64,000 nt of DNA from Clostridium estertheticum (GCF_026650985.1 NZ_CP086239.1:4986501-5050500); one strand, 5' to 3'; shown: positions 53,151 through 61,796, counted from the first letter of the stretch. Numbers and translations: made by a program. Notes: generated by a model not told the origin, from the letters alone.

Positions 53151-53224
53151 AGGTATGTTGCTGATTAGATCAGGCATGAACCAAATAAAATGCTAATAAG
53201 GCATCTTATTAGTTTATGTCTTTT
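53151..53224 (+). ncRNA. GlcT-type ribonucleic antiterminator overlapping a terminator
   Basis: At 53151-53182 GGTATGTTGCTG-ATTAGAT-CAGGCATGAACC matches the RAT of BglG/SacY-family PTS antiterminators, closest to the GlcT target of ptsG. Its 3' half GGCATGAAC (53173-53181) also pairs with GTTTATGTC (53212-53220) in a terminator whose upper stem is CTAATAAG/CTTATTAG, followed by TTTTATTTTA. Binding of a GlcT-like protein would stabilise RAT and allow read-through to ptsH. Confidence 0.8.
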
Positions 53225-53386
53225 ATTTTAAGAATATAAAAAAAGAGAATTATTAAGCTGTTTTTGTAGATTTGGCTACTTTAATAGATTATAATAAATG
53301 TATTTAAAATATGTAGCAATGAGCAAACTAATATTTAAATGATTGATTAATAGTTGCTAGTTATTTTATAGAAAGGCGATTCTAAA

Positions 53387-53531
53387 ATGTTAGGAATTAA
53401 TTAAAGCAAAAGCTAAGAGTAGTTTATGTGTTTTAATCATTACTGAAAATGCAGAAGTGGAATCTGTAGAATTTGTTTTAGTAAATGTAGATAAAAACAA
53501 TGAAATTATGATAATAAAATTAAAAAGTTAA
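53387..53531 (+). pseudogene. Frameshifted small gene before ptsH
   Basis: ATG at 53387 follows AAAGGCG but stops after five codons. Skipping one base after the second codon opens a frame to 53531 encoding about 47 residues with natural-looking composition (CVLIITENAEVESVEFVLVN). It ends 13 bp before ptsH. A one-base insertion, a sequencing error or a non-standard start are possible. Family unknown. Confidence 0.4.
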
Positions 53532-53544
53532 GGGTGGTTAAATT

Positions 53545-53808
53545 ATGATAGAAAAGAAGGCGACAGTAAAAAATGAAACTGGAATACATGCAAGGCCAGC
53601 ATTATCAGTAGTTAAAGAGGCTTCGAAATTTAAATCAGAAGTTCTCATAGTAAAAGATGGTAATGAGTACAATGCAAAAAGTATAGTAGCTATAATGTGT
53701 ATGGCAGCCGCTAAAGATGATGAAGTTATAATAAAAGCAAGTGGGGCGGATGAAGAAGCTGCTGCAGTTGCTATGGTGAAACTTATCGAGCAAGGGCTTA
53801 CAAATTAG
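53545..53808 (+). CDS. ptsH: Phosphocarrier protein HPr
   Basis: 87 residues. His15 in TGIHARPA is phosphorylated by enzyme I for sugar uptake, and Ser46 in NAKSIVAIMCMAA is the HPr kinase site used in catabolite control. AAGGGTGG lies before the ATG. It is the head of the ptsH-ptsI operon controlled by the upstream RNA antiterminator. Confidence 0.97.
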   Translation: MIEKKATVKNETGIHARPALSVVKEASKFKSEVLIVKDGNEYNAKSIVAIMCMAAAKDDEVIIKASGADEEAAAVAMVKLIEQGLTN

Positions 53809-53862
53809 TAGAAAAAAATATAATCGAAATTATAAAAACAGGAATAACAGGAGGGTAAAATT

Positions 53863-55572
53863 ATGTTAAAAGCAATAGGTGTATCATTTGGAATAGCTAT
53901 AGGAAAAGCATTAGTTATTAGCGATGAAGTAGTTGAAGTAAAGAAAAGCAAGGTTTCCGATTCAAAGGGAGAGGTCGCTAGGTTTGATAATGCATTAAAA
54001 GAAGCAATTGCAGAGCTTGAAAAAATGGTTGAAGGTGTAAAAGAAAAATTAGGAAATGAAAAAGCAGAAATATTCGAAGCACATTTATGTATGCTTGAAG
54101 ATCCAGAATTTATAGGTGCTATTCAAAAGAAAATTGATGATGATAAAGTAAGTGCGCAGTACTCACTACAAACCGTATCTACAGAAACAGCCGCTGTTTT
54201 TGAAAATATGGATAATGAATATATGAAAGAAAGAGCAGTAGATATTAGGGATGTAAGTAAAAGAGTGATGAATATATTAATGGGAATAAAAGTTGCATCT
54301 ATTGCAGACATTCAAGATGAGTGTATATTAGTTGCAAGAGACCTTACTCCATCAGATACAGCGCAGATTGATAAAGAAAAGGTTTTAGCTTTTGTAACTG
54401 AAATAGGAGGAAGAACTGCTCATACATCTATTATTGCACGTTCTTTAGAATTACCAGCAGTTGTAGGTGCAGGTAGTGATATACATCAAATTAAAGACGG
54501 TGATTTAATTATTGTAGACGGAGAAGAAGGTTTAGTTATTATTAAACCAGACGAGAAAACTTTGAATGAATATAAAATCAAAAGAGAAGAATTTATTGAA
54601 TCTAAACATCAATTACTTAAATATGCTACTATGTCATCTATAACAACTGATGGCAAAAAAGTTGAAATAGCTGCCAATATTGGGTCAGCTGCAGATTTAG
54701 GAGCTGTACTGAAAAATGGTGCAGAAGCTATAGGATTATTTAGAACTGAGTTTTTATATATGGCAAACGATGCTCTACCAACTGAGGAAGAACAATTTGG
54801 AGAATATAAATCAGTTCTTGAAAAGATGAATGGAAAACCTGTTATTATAAGAACATTAGATATAGGTGGAGATAAGAAATTAGATTACTTACCTATGGAT
54901 GAGGAAATGAATCCATTCCTAGGATATAGAGCTATAAGACTTTGCCTTGATAGAACAGATATATTTAAAACTCAATTAAGAGCTTTAGTAAGAGCATCTG
55001 CATTCGGCAAGCTTAAAATCATGTTTCCTATGATATGTAATGTTCAAGAACTTAGAGCAGCTAAGAAATTACTTGAGGAGTGCACAAAGGAGCTTAAGTC
55101 TGAGGGAGTAACTTTTGATGAGAATATTGAAGTTGGTATCATGATAGAAATACCATCTGCTGCAATAATATCAGATGTTTTAGCTAAAGAGGTAGATTTC
55201 TTCAGCATTGGTACTAATGATTTGATTCAATATACTTTGGCAGTAGATAGAATGAACGAGAAAATATCATATTTATATGATTTTTATCATCCAGCTGTTT
55301 TAAGACTTATTAAAATAGTAATAGATAATGGACATAAAGCCGGAATAACTGTAAATATGTGTGGTGAGATGGCAGGAGACGCAAATCTTATCCCTGTACT
55401 TCTTGGATTTGGGCTAGATGAATTTAGTATGAGTGCAGCTTCAATATTAAGGGCACGTAAAACTATTACAAATTCTAGCTTTAAAGAATGTGAAAAACTA
55501 TCAGCACCAGTACTTACATTTGGTGATGCAGATGAAATAAAGGATTATATAAAGGCTAATATAAAAGCATAA
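53863..55572 (+). CDS. ptsI: PTS enzyme I
   Basis: 569 residues. It passes phosphate from phosphoenolpyruvate to HPr. The phosphorylated His187 lies in GGRTAHTSIIARSLELPAVVG; the PEP-binding barrel includes GLFRTEFLYM, MFPMICNVQEL, DFFSIGTNDLIQYT and catalytic Cys in NMCGEMAGD. GGAGGG precedes the ATG, 54 bp after ptsH. Ends at a terminator. Confidence 0.97.
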   Translation: MLKAIGVSFGIAIGKALVISDEVVEVKKSKVSDSKGEVARFDNALKEAIAELEKMVEGVKEKLGNEKAEIFEAHLCMLEDPEFIGAIQKKIDDDKVSAQYSLQTVSTETAAVFENMDNEYMKERAVDIRDVSKRVMNILMGIKVASIADIQDECILVARDLTPSDTAQIDKEKVLAFVTEIGGRTAHTSIIARSLELPAVVGAGSDIHQIKDGDLIIVDGEEGLVIIKPDEKTLNEYKIKREEFIESKHQLLKYATMSSITTDGKKVEIAANIGSAADLGAVLKNGAEAIGLFRTEFLYMANDALPTEEEQFGEYKSVLEKMNGKPVIIRTLDIGGDKKLDYLPMDEEMNPFLGYRAIRLCLDRTDIFKTQLRALVRASAFGKLKIMFPMICNVQELRAAKKLLEECTKELKSEGVTFDENIEVGIMIEIPSAAIISDVLAKEVDFFSIGTNDLIQYTLAVDRMNEKISYLYDFYHPAVLRLIKIVIDNGHKAGITVNMCGEMAGDANLIPVLLGFGLDEFSMSAASILRARKTITNSSFKECEKLSAPVLTFGDADEIKDYIKANIKA

Positions 55573-55616
55573 GATATATTAACTAATTATTCTAAAGCAA
55601 CCGTATCTTTATTCTA

Positions 55617-55656
55617 AAGCAACCTATTCTTTATTAAGGATAGGTTGCTTTTTTAT
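55617..55656 (+). terminator. Terminator of ptsHI with duplicated left arm
   Basis: AAGCAACCTATTCT pairs with AGGATAGGTTGCTT, followed by T5. The left-arm sequence ATTCTAAAGCAACC is also present at 55589-55602, a near-perfect direct repeat of 55611-55624. Confidence 0.85.
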
Positions 55657-55711
55657 ATAAAAAATATATATAATATCTCTTATAGATGATTTATAAAAAG
55701 GATGAGATTAT

Positions 55712-56917
55712 ATGACTAAATTTAACGAAAAACTTATATTTCATATAGATGTTAATTCAGCATTTCTTTCTTGGAGTGCTGCGAATAGGTTAAAGCAAGG
55801 AGAAAAGATAGACCTGAGGGATATCGCTGCTGTAATAGGTGGAGATGAACAGTCGCGAAGGGGGGTAGTTCTTGCAAAATCTATGATAGCTAAAAGGAGT
55901 GGAATAGTAACAGGGGAGAGCTTATTTACTGCAAGAAAGAAATGTATAAACCTTGTAGTTGTATCACCTGACTTTAGGTTATATGAAAGCTGTAGTAAGG
56001 CTATGAGAAAAATATTTGGTGACTATACACCGTTTATTGAGAAATTTTCTATAGATGAGTGTTATTTAGATGTAACAAGTTATAATACTTCTAAAGAAGC
56101 AGCACTAAGACTTGCATATGATATTAAAGATAGGATAAAGTGCGAGCTAGGGTTTACAGTAAATATAGGTATGTCAGATGTTAAGCTACTAGCAAAAATG
56201 GCATCTGATTTTGAAAAACCGGATAAGGTCCATACGCTTTATAAAAATGAGGTAGAAAAAAAATTGTGGCATCTTCCAGTTGGAGAGCTTTTCATGGTTG
56301 GACGTAGAAGTGTTCCAAGGCTTAATAATTTAAATATATTTACTATAGGAGATTTAGCGAAGTACGATGCCCAATTTTTGAAATACCATTTTAAAAGTAG
56401 TGGTAGGATGATGTGGGAGTATGCTAATGGCATAGATAATAGAGATGTAAAATCAGATAAACAGGAGTTAAAAGGAATAAACAATTCAACAACACTCGCA
56501 GATGATATTAAAAGTAAAAACGAGGCTTATATAGTATTGCTAGAATTAGTTGAACATACGGCTAGTAGATTAAGAAATATAAAAAAGTGTTGCTACTCTA
56601 TTTCGGTAACTATAAGAAATCATGAATTTATTGATTATTCGCGTAGTACGACTTTAAAAAGCTCTACGGATGTAACCCAGGAGATACTAAAAACAGTAAG
56701 GACTCTTTTTGATGAATTATGGAAAGGTGAGCCCATAAGATTACTGGGAGTTTCTCTTAATAATTTATGTGATGATAATTTTAAACAAATATCAATTTTT
56801 GACATTGATAACACTAGTGATGAAAAGAAAAGAGTTATAGATAAAACTATAGATAGTTTGCGCAATAAATATGGCGAAACTGCAGTTATGAAATCAATAT
56901 TACTAAAGAAAAAATAG
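55712..56917 (+). CDS. Y-family DNA polymerase (Pol IV/DinB type)
   Basis: 401 residues. Palm motif I FHIDVNSAFLSWSAANRL and motif SIDECYLDVT hold the metal-binding acids; then the thumb (TVNIGMSDVKLLAKMASDFEKPD) and a C-terminal little-finger domain. It copies damaged templates with low fidelity. A C-terminal clamp-binding motif QISIFDI (about 360-370) suits recruitment by the beta clamp. It stands alone; no LexA box was recognised upstream. Confidence 0.9.
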   Translation: MTKFNEKLIFHIDVNSAFLSWSAANRLKQGEKIDLRDIAAVIGGDEQSRRGVVLAKSMIAKRSGIVTGESLFTARKKCINLVVVSPDFRLYESCSKAMRKIFGDYTPFIEKFSIDECYLDVTSYNTSKEAALRLAYDIKDRIKCELGFTVNIGMSDVKLLAKMASDFEKPDKVHTLYKNEVEKKLWHLPVGELFMVGRRSVPRLNNLNIFTIGDLAKYDAQFLKYHFKSSGRMMWEYANGIDNRDVKSDKQELKGINNSTTLADDIKSKNEAYIVLLELVEHTASRLRNIKKCCYSISVTIRNHEFIDYSRSTTLKSSTDVTQEILKTVRTLFDELWKGEPIRLLGVSLNNLCDDNFKQISIFDIDNTSDEKKRVIDKTIDSLRNKYGETAVMKSILLKKK

Positions 56918-57008
56918 TGTATTTAGTTATAAATAAAGAATCCCATTACAAGTTATTGTTCTAAATTATGCAAAGTAATATAAAATAGTTATGAGTATTG
57001 TTTTATAT

Positions 57009-57060
57009 AACAGCACTGAAAGTGATTCAGTGTTTTTAACAATACAGCACTGAAAGTGCT
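57009..57060 (+). repeat. Two hairpin repeats upstream of the DUF6414-like gene
   Basis: ACAGCACTGAAAGTG occurs at 57010-57024 and again at 57044-57058. The first is extended into CACTGAA/TTCAGTG, the second into CAGCACT-GAA-AGTGCTG, so each folds as a hairpin. The motif resembles the 34565-34614 repeats (CATTGAAAATG) with paired C/G versus T/A changes. Confidence 0.75.
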
Positions 57061-57081
57061 GACTTATGGGGGTATGAAAAT

Positions 57082-57951
57082 ATGGATAACAGAGCACTAA
57101 TACCTTTATATACTAATGGAGATATGATAAATAATTTATATACAGTTGTAATTGAGGAGTTTGCAGAAATAAAAAGTGAAAGTACAAGGAAGCTGTTAAC
57201 GATTAGTACAAATACACCATTATATGAAGCTACCTGTGGTAAAATAATGGAAGGTGACTTAAATGTTCAATTTTTAAATGAATTTACATCACAGAAAATT
57301 GAAGAGAGAGTTTCAATTGTAATAACAATTTTGTCAAGATTAAAGAATATGTTAAATGAGCAAAATATGTTAAAGGTCATTACGAATGAAAGTGATGTGG
57401 CAAATATTAAGGAATTTGATTTTGTTCAGTTCACTGGGGAATTATATAAAAATCCAGTATTAGAATATATAGAAGATATAATTAGAGTTATGGAAATGCA
57501 GTTAGCATTTTCACCGGAGCCACTAGAAAATGGTGATGAAAGTCAAGAACATAAAGTTAAAAGGCAAGTCTTAAAAATTCTAAAAGATGATATGGAAATC
57601 TGCAAAACTGAAAAATGTATAAAGTTTATTAGTAGTAATATTGGTAATAGTAATACAAAAGTTATAGTGCCTCTGGAGATAAAACATATGGCAGATAATT
57701 TAGATTATATTGAAGGTGCAAAAATTACTGTTCTTGGTAAGGTGGTAAGAATTCCAAATAAAAATAAAACTGAAATAAATAGCAATGATTTGCTTAGTGG
57801 AACTTATTTTGATTATTTAAATGAGGAGTATTTTAAAGAATTTAAAAACAGATTTCTAAAAGATACAACTTTAATTAGAGATTATGATTCAAACAATCTA
57901 GTAATTGATGGACCTGTAATTGAGATTATACCAATAGCAATGTATATTTAA
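57082..57951 (+). CDS. DUF6414-like protein of unknown function
   Basis: 289 residues, soluble, no signal or membrane segment. The start ALIPLYTNGDMINNLYTVVIEEFAEIKSESTRK and the C-terminal KITVLGKVVRIPNK, SNNLVIDGPVIEIIPIAMYI resemble the uncharacterised DUF6414 family (from memory; not verified). In that family the genes are scattered and sometimes found near mobile or defence loci, but nothing mobile is nearby here. CCA-adding enzyme follows 39 bp downstream, perhaps in one transcript. Confidence 0.6.
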   Translation: MDNRALIPLYTNGDMINNLYTVVIEEFAEIKSESTRKLLTISTNTPLYEATCGKIMEGDLNVQFLNEFTSQKIEERVSIVITILSRLKNMLNEQNMLKVITNESDVANIKEFDFVQFTGELYKNPVLEYIEDIIRVMEMQLAFSPEPLENGDESQEHKVKRQVLKILKDDMEICKTEKCIKFISSNIGNSNTKVIVPLEIKHMADNLDYIEGAKITVLGKVVRIPNKNKTEINSNDLLSGTYFDYLNEEYFKEFKNRFLKDTTLIRDYDSNNLVIDGPVIEIIPIAMYI

Positions 57952-57989
57952 ATTGTAATGAATAAACGGAAAGTAATATTGGAGGAGTT

Positions 57990-59327
57990 ATGTTTATACC
58001 AAATGATGTAAAAATAATTTTGGATACTTTAAAAAACAATGGATATGAATCTTATATAGTGGGGGGTAGTGTACGTGATGCTACAATCGGAAAAGCTGTT
58101 CCTAAGGATTATGATATAACTACTAATGCCCTGCCAGAAGATATAATTAAAATTTTTGATAAGACTGTTCCAACGGGGATAAAACATGGGACTATTACTG
58201 TTATGGTAAATGGAGAGGGCTACGAGGTTACAACTTACAGAATAGATGGTGAATACCTAGATAATAGAAGACCGAGTGGTGTTACTTTTGTTTCAAATTT
58301 ACAAGAAGATTTAGCAAGGCGTGATTTTACTATAAATGCTTTAGCGTTTAACGAGGCAGATGGTCTTATAGATTGTTTTGACGGTATTTTTGATTTGAAA
58401 AATAAAATAATTAGAGCTGTAGGAGAACCTAATAAAAGATTTAAGGAAGATGCTCTAAGAATGCTTAGGGCTATTCGTTTTGCGGCCTCACTAGATTTTT
58501 ATATAGAAGAAAAAACTATGATTGCTATAAAAATGAATTGTAACCTTATATCAAATGTAAGTACTGAAAGAATTAGAGATGAACTATGTAAAATGTTAGT
58601 ATCTAATAACACTACAAAAGCTTTTAAATTACTTGAAGAAACTAACTTATTGCAGATTATACTGCCAGAACTTCAATTAACAGTAGGATTTAATCAGCGA
58701 AATCCTCACCATGACAAAGATATATTTTCACACATATTAGTAGTTGTAGAAAAATGTCCACCAGTTCTTAACATAAGAATGGCAGGATTACTTCATGACA
58801 TAGCTAAACCGGATTGTTTTACTATTGACACTAAGGGTATAGGACATTTTTATGACCATGATAGAAAGGGAGCTAAAATAGCAGGTCAAATACTTAGAAG
58901 ACTTAAATTTGATAATGAGAGTATAACTGAAATTGAAATTTTAGTGAAAGAGCATATGAATGTACTTACAAAGCCAACAGATATTTCTGTCAAACGTCTT
59001 ATTAATAGAACTAGTATGAATTTAGTCTTTAGCCTTTTTGAGTTGCAAAGAGCAGATGCTTTAGGGTCACGGTTTCCTCAAATTAGATTAGATGAAATTA
59101 ATAGCGTTGAAAAACAAACTATAGCTATAATAGAATCTAAGGCTCCATTATCTATAAAAGAACTAGCAGTAAACGGTAAAGATTTAATGAGTGAATTTTC
59201 TATTAAGCCCGGAACTCAGATAGGTGTTATGCTAAAATTTCTTTTAAACATAGTCTTAGAAAATTCGGAGCTTAATACTAAAGATAAACTTTTATCTATA
59301 ATTTATAATGAATATATAAAAGTATAA
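57990..59327 (+). CDS. cca: CCA tRNA nucleotidyltransferase with HD domain
   Basis: 445 residues. Class II nucleotidyltransferase: YIVGGSVRDATIGKAVPKDYDI (catalytic Asp pair in DYDI), RRDFTINALAFN, RFKEDALRMLRAIRFAASLDF. A HD motif follows in MAGLLHDIAKP, then a C-terminal helical domain. It builds or repairs the CCA end of tRNAs; the HD domain may add phosphatase activity. GGAGGAG precedes the ATG. Confidence 0.92.
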   Translation: MFIPNDVKIILDTLKNNGYESYIVGGSVRDATIGKAVPKDYDITTNALPEDIIKIFDKTVPTGIKHGTITVMVNGEGYEVTTYRIDGEYLDNRRPSGVTFVSNLQEDLARRDFTINALAFNEADGLIDCFDGIFDLKNKIIRAVGEPNKRFKEDALRMLRAIRFAASLDFYIEEKTMIAIKMNCNLISNVSTERIRDELCKMLVSNNTTKAFKLLEETNLLQIILPELQLTVGFNQRNPHHDKDIFSHILVVVEKCPPVLNIRMAGLLHDIAKPDCFTIDTKGIGHFYDHDRKGAKIAGQILRRLKFDNESITEIEILVKEHMNVLTKPTDISVKRLINRTSMNLVFSLFELQRADALGSRFPQIRLDEINSVEKQTIAIIESKAPLSIKELAVNGKDLMSEFSIKPGTQIGVMLKFLLNIVLENSELNTKDKLLSIIYNEYIKV

Positions 59328-59351
59328 AAGTATATAAAATTAAAGAATTAT

Positions 59352-59390
59352 TAAATTCCCTCAGACTTAAGGTTTGAGGGAATTATTTAT
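59352..59390 (+). terminator. Terminator of cca
   Basis: AATTCCCTCA pairs with TGAGGGAATT around a short loop, followed by T-rich sequence. Confidence 0.8.
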
Positions 59391-59514
59391 TGCTTGTTCA
59401 TTTCACAATATATTAAAAAGATTAAAATATATGTAATGGAATGAAAAATTTTACGTATTAACACATGAGATTACTTGGCCGAGTAAAAAACAAGGGAAGG
59501 AGGGTTTTAAAAAG

Positions 59515-60090
59515 ATGAAGCAACTTGCAGTGCGTGATATTTCATATGAAAAAGAAATTACAGAAGAATTATGTAAAGAAGAAAAATTTGCTAATATTTT
59601 TGAAATCTATTACAAAAGAGTTTATAACTATATGTATTATCGTGTTAATAACATTGAAACATCAGAAGACCTTACAAGTCAGGTTTTTGAAAAAGTAATG
59701 TTTAAAATAGAAATTTATTCTAAAAGTAAGTCACCTTTTGAGGTATGGATGTTTGCTATAGCTAGAAACATAGTAAATGATTATTTTAGAAGTCTAAAAA
59801 AGCATAAATTATTTTCTCTTGACACAATTAAGGACTTAGTAGCAAAAGGAAAAACTCCCGAAGAGATATTACTATCAGCAGAAAGTAACAGTGAACTTTC
59901 AAAGGCTTTGAACATTTTGAATGAAAGGGATCGAAATATTGTTTCTCTTAAGTTTGGTGCAAATCTTAAAAATCAGGAGATAGCACAAATATTAGATATT
60001 ACGGAAAGCAATGTTGGAGTAATACTTTATAGAACAATGAAAAAGTTAAAAAAGAAAATTGAGGAAGAGAGGAAACGATATGAGCAATAA
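59515..60090 (+). CDS. ECF-type RNA polymerase sigma factor
   Basis: 191 residues. Region 2: FEIYYKRVYNYMYYRVNNIETSEDLTSQVFEKV...PFEVWMFAIARNIVNDYFR; region 4: ERDRNIVSLKFGANLKNQEIAQILDITESNVGVILYRTMKKLK. It directs transcription of a small stress regulon, probably including its own operon. The downstream gene overlaps its last 11 bases, the classic sigma/anti-sigma arrangement. AAGGAGG precedes the ATG. I could not recognise a matching -35/-10 pair upstream. Confidence 0.92.
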   Translation: MKQLAVRDISYEKEITEELCKEEKFANIFEIYYKRVYNYMYYRVNNIETSEDLTSQVFEKVMFKIEIYSKSKSPFEVWMFAIARNIVNDYFRSLKKHKLFSLDTIKDLVAKGKTPEEILLSAESNSELSKALNILNERDRNIVSLKFGANLKNQEIAQILDITESNVGVILYRTMKKLKKKIEEERKRYEQ

Positions 60091-61057
60091 GAGAATTGAA
60101 GATAAATTTTCTAGAGAAATGGATGCTTATTTTAATGGTATAGAAGATAAGAATAAAATAGAATCTAGTGAATATAATGAACTTTTAGAATTTAGCAAGA
60201 ATATGTCAAAAGAAGATTTTAGTAAAAACAGCAATAAAAAAGGGGTAATGAATAAAACTTTAAAAAGCATAAGTGAAAATAAAGGAGAAAATATTATGAA
60301 AAAATCAAATAAATTTAAAAAAGCTGCTATTGCAGTAGCAGCAATATGTATAGTAAGTGTTTCTATAATGCAAACATCCTTTGCCCAAGATATAGCAGAG
60401 AAAGTAATAAAAACTATCTCTTTAGGACATATAAGCGTTATACAAACGGAACCATCTAAAATAAAAGAAATGAGGCTTACAGATAAGTATAAAGGCAAAG
60501 TTTTTGATAAACAAGGAAAGCAAGTACAAGTAGTTACGCAGGACAATCACAATGAATTATTCACAGCAAAAGGGGAAAAAATTGCGCATATGCAGGCTGG
60601 TAAAATAATAACTGTAGCTGAGCAAGAAAAAATGGACAAAGAAAGGGAAAAAGGTGTAGTTGAAGTAAAAGATTCTAGTAAATTGAATGATTATACTTGC
60701 TTTAATGTTAAGCTTCCAACGTTTTTGCCAGAAGGATATAAATTTGATAGAGCAGAATTTTATAAAGAGAAGAATGAAAAAAAAGTTGAAAATAGTAAAT
60801 ATATTGGGTTGTATTTCACTAATGAGAAAACTGGAAAATCTATATATATGCAACAAAGGTTTCCAGATGAAACCACTAAATCTATAGCTTCAACAGATGG
60901 CACAATTGAAAAAACGAAAATTAATGGTGTAAATGCTGTAATAAGTGATGATAGAAACATTGATTGGGAAACTAAGGATGCGATTTATTTTTTATCTGCT
61001 GGTAAAGGTGGAATTATAAAGAGTGAATTAATAAAGGTTGCAGAATCTATTAAATAA
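60080..61057 (+). CDS. Membrane anti-sigma factor with DUF4367-like outside domain
   Basis: 325 residues: a cytoplasmic N-terminal domain (about 1-75), one transmembrane segment (about 80-100, AAIAVAAICIVSVSIMQTSFA), and an outside part with LPEGYKFDRAEFYKE and INGVNAVISDDRNIDWETKDAIYFL of the DUF4367 type. There is no zinc HxxxCxxC anti-sigma motif, so the N-terminal domain must hold the sigma factor differently. ATG 60080 has GAGAGGAAA upstream and overlaps the sigma gene. What releases the sigma factor is unknown. Confidence 0.82.
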   Translation: MSNKRIEDKFSREMDAYFNGIEDKNKIESSEYNELLEFSKNMSKEDFSKNSNKKGVMNKTLKSISENKGENIMKKSNKFKKAAIAVAAICIVSVSIMQTSFAQDIAEKVIKTISLGHISVIQTEPSKIKEMRLTDKYKGKVFDKQGKQVQVVTQDNHNELFTAKGEKIAHMQAGKIITVAEQEKMDKEREKGVVEVKDSSKLNDYTCFNVKLPTFLPEGYKFDRAEFYKEKNEKKVENSKYIGLYFTNEKTGKSIYMQQRFPDETTKSIASTDGTIEKTKINGVNAVISDDRNIDWETKDAIYFLSAGKGGIIKSELIKVAESIK

Positions 61058-61082
61058 TAATCTACACATTCCACCACAATAA

Positions 61083-61126
61083 AAAAATGCTTTGTTATTA
61101 AATAATTATTTGATAACAAAGCATTT
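61083..61126 (+). terminator. Terminator of the sigma/anti-sigma operon
   Basis: AAAATGCTTTGTTAT pairs with ATAACAAAGCATTTT around an AT loop, followed by T-rich sequence. Confidence 0.85.
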
Positions 61127-61235
61127 TTCATTTTTATTACTTATTATAAATATTTGGTATAAAACATTAAATTAGGAACAAAATAAGAGGGCACGTAAAA
61201 ACAAATTGCTAAATTACATGAGAGAAGGTATGTAT

Positions 61236-61466
61236 ATGAAAACTAATGAAATAATTACTGTTCTAAATGAAAATGGTGATAAAGTTGATTTAGAACTAAT
61301 TGATGCTATTAAAATGGATGGAACTGATTATGTAATAGTTGGACCTAAGGATTCAGATGAGGCGTATGCCTATAAGTCAGTTGTAGTTAATGGCGAAGTA
61401 GAATATAAATCAATAGGTGAGGGCGATGAGTTTAAAAAAGTATTGAAAAAGTATAGCGAGCATTAA
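61236..61466 (+). CDS. DUF1292-family protein
   Basis: 76 residues. The pattern IITVLNENGDKVDLELIDAIKMDGTDYVIVGPKDSDEAYAYK is the DUF1292 signature of small clostridial and bacillar proteins often beside yrzL/ruvX; function unknown. The ATG at 61236 is 7 nt from AGAAGG; upstream in-frame ATGs at 61206-61230 are less suitable. Confidence 0.85.
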   Translation: MKTNEIITVLNENGDKVDLELIDAIKMDGTDYVIVGPKDSDEAYAYKSVVVNGEVEYKSIGEGDEFKKVLKKYSEH

Positions 61467-61531
61467 TATCGCAGCATATAAGGGATGATTGGTATTTTTT
61501 AAATCTATAATAAGTCATTAGGAGGTTTTGT

Positions 61532-61708
61532 ATGAAGAGTCGTGAACAAGCTAGTAAAGATAATTCCCGTAATTATATTAACAAAGACACAAAATCCAAA
61601 AATCCACATTCTAAAAATCAAATTATTCAATCCATTGAGGAAAGTGCATACAATGATAGCGTTTTTACAACTAACAAAAGTGAGTACGGTGGAAACAAGT
61701 CAGAATAA
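61532..61708 (+). CDS. Small hydrophilic protein, 58 residues
   Basis: ATG at 61532 follows GGAGG. The sequence is charged and Asn/Ser/Lys-rich (KSREQASKDNSRNYINKDTK), with a short helix-like SIEESAYND, no Cys and no membrane segment; likely disordered. It precedes its own strong terminator. No family recognised. Confidence 0.6.
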   Translation: MKSREQASKDNSRNYINKDTKSKNPHSKNQIIQSIEESAYNDSVFTTNKSEYGGNKSE

Positions 61709-61728
61709 CTAATAAAGAGATATTAATA

Positions 61729-61796
61729 AAAAGAGCAAGCGTTTGTTATCTAAACTAAAATAGTATATAGTTTAGATAAGATAACTTGCTCTTTTG
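61729..61796 (+). terminator. Long terminator hairpin
   Basis: AAAAGAGCAAG pairs with CTTGCTCTTTT, with an inner stem TTATCTAAACTA/TAGTTTAGATAA, followed by T-rich sequence. Confidence 0.85.

Noticed and set aside
61206-61235. Longer start of the DUF1292 protein
   Set aside because: Additional residues MLNYMREGMY include the ribosome site region; family members start at the later Met.
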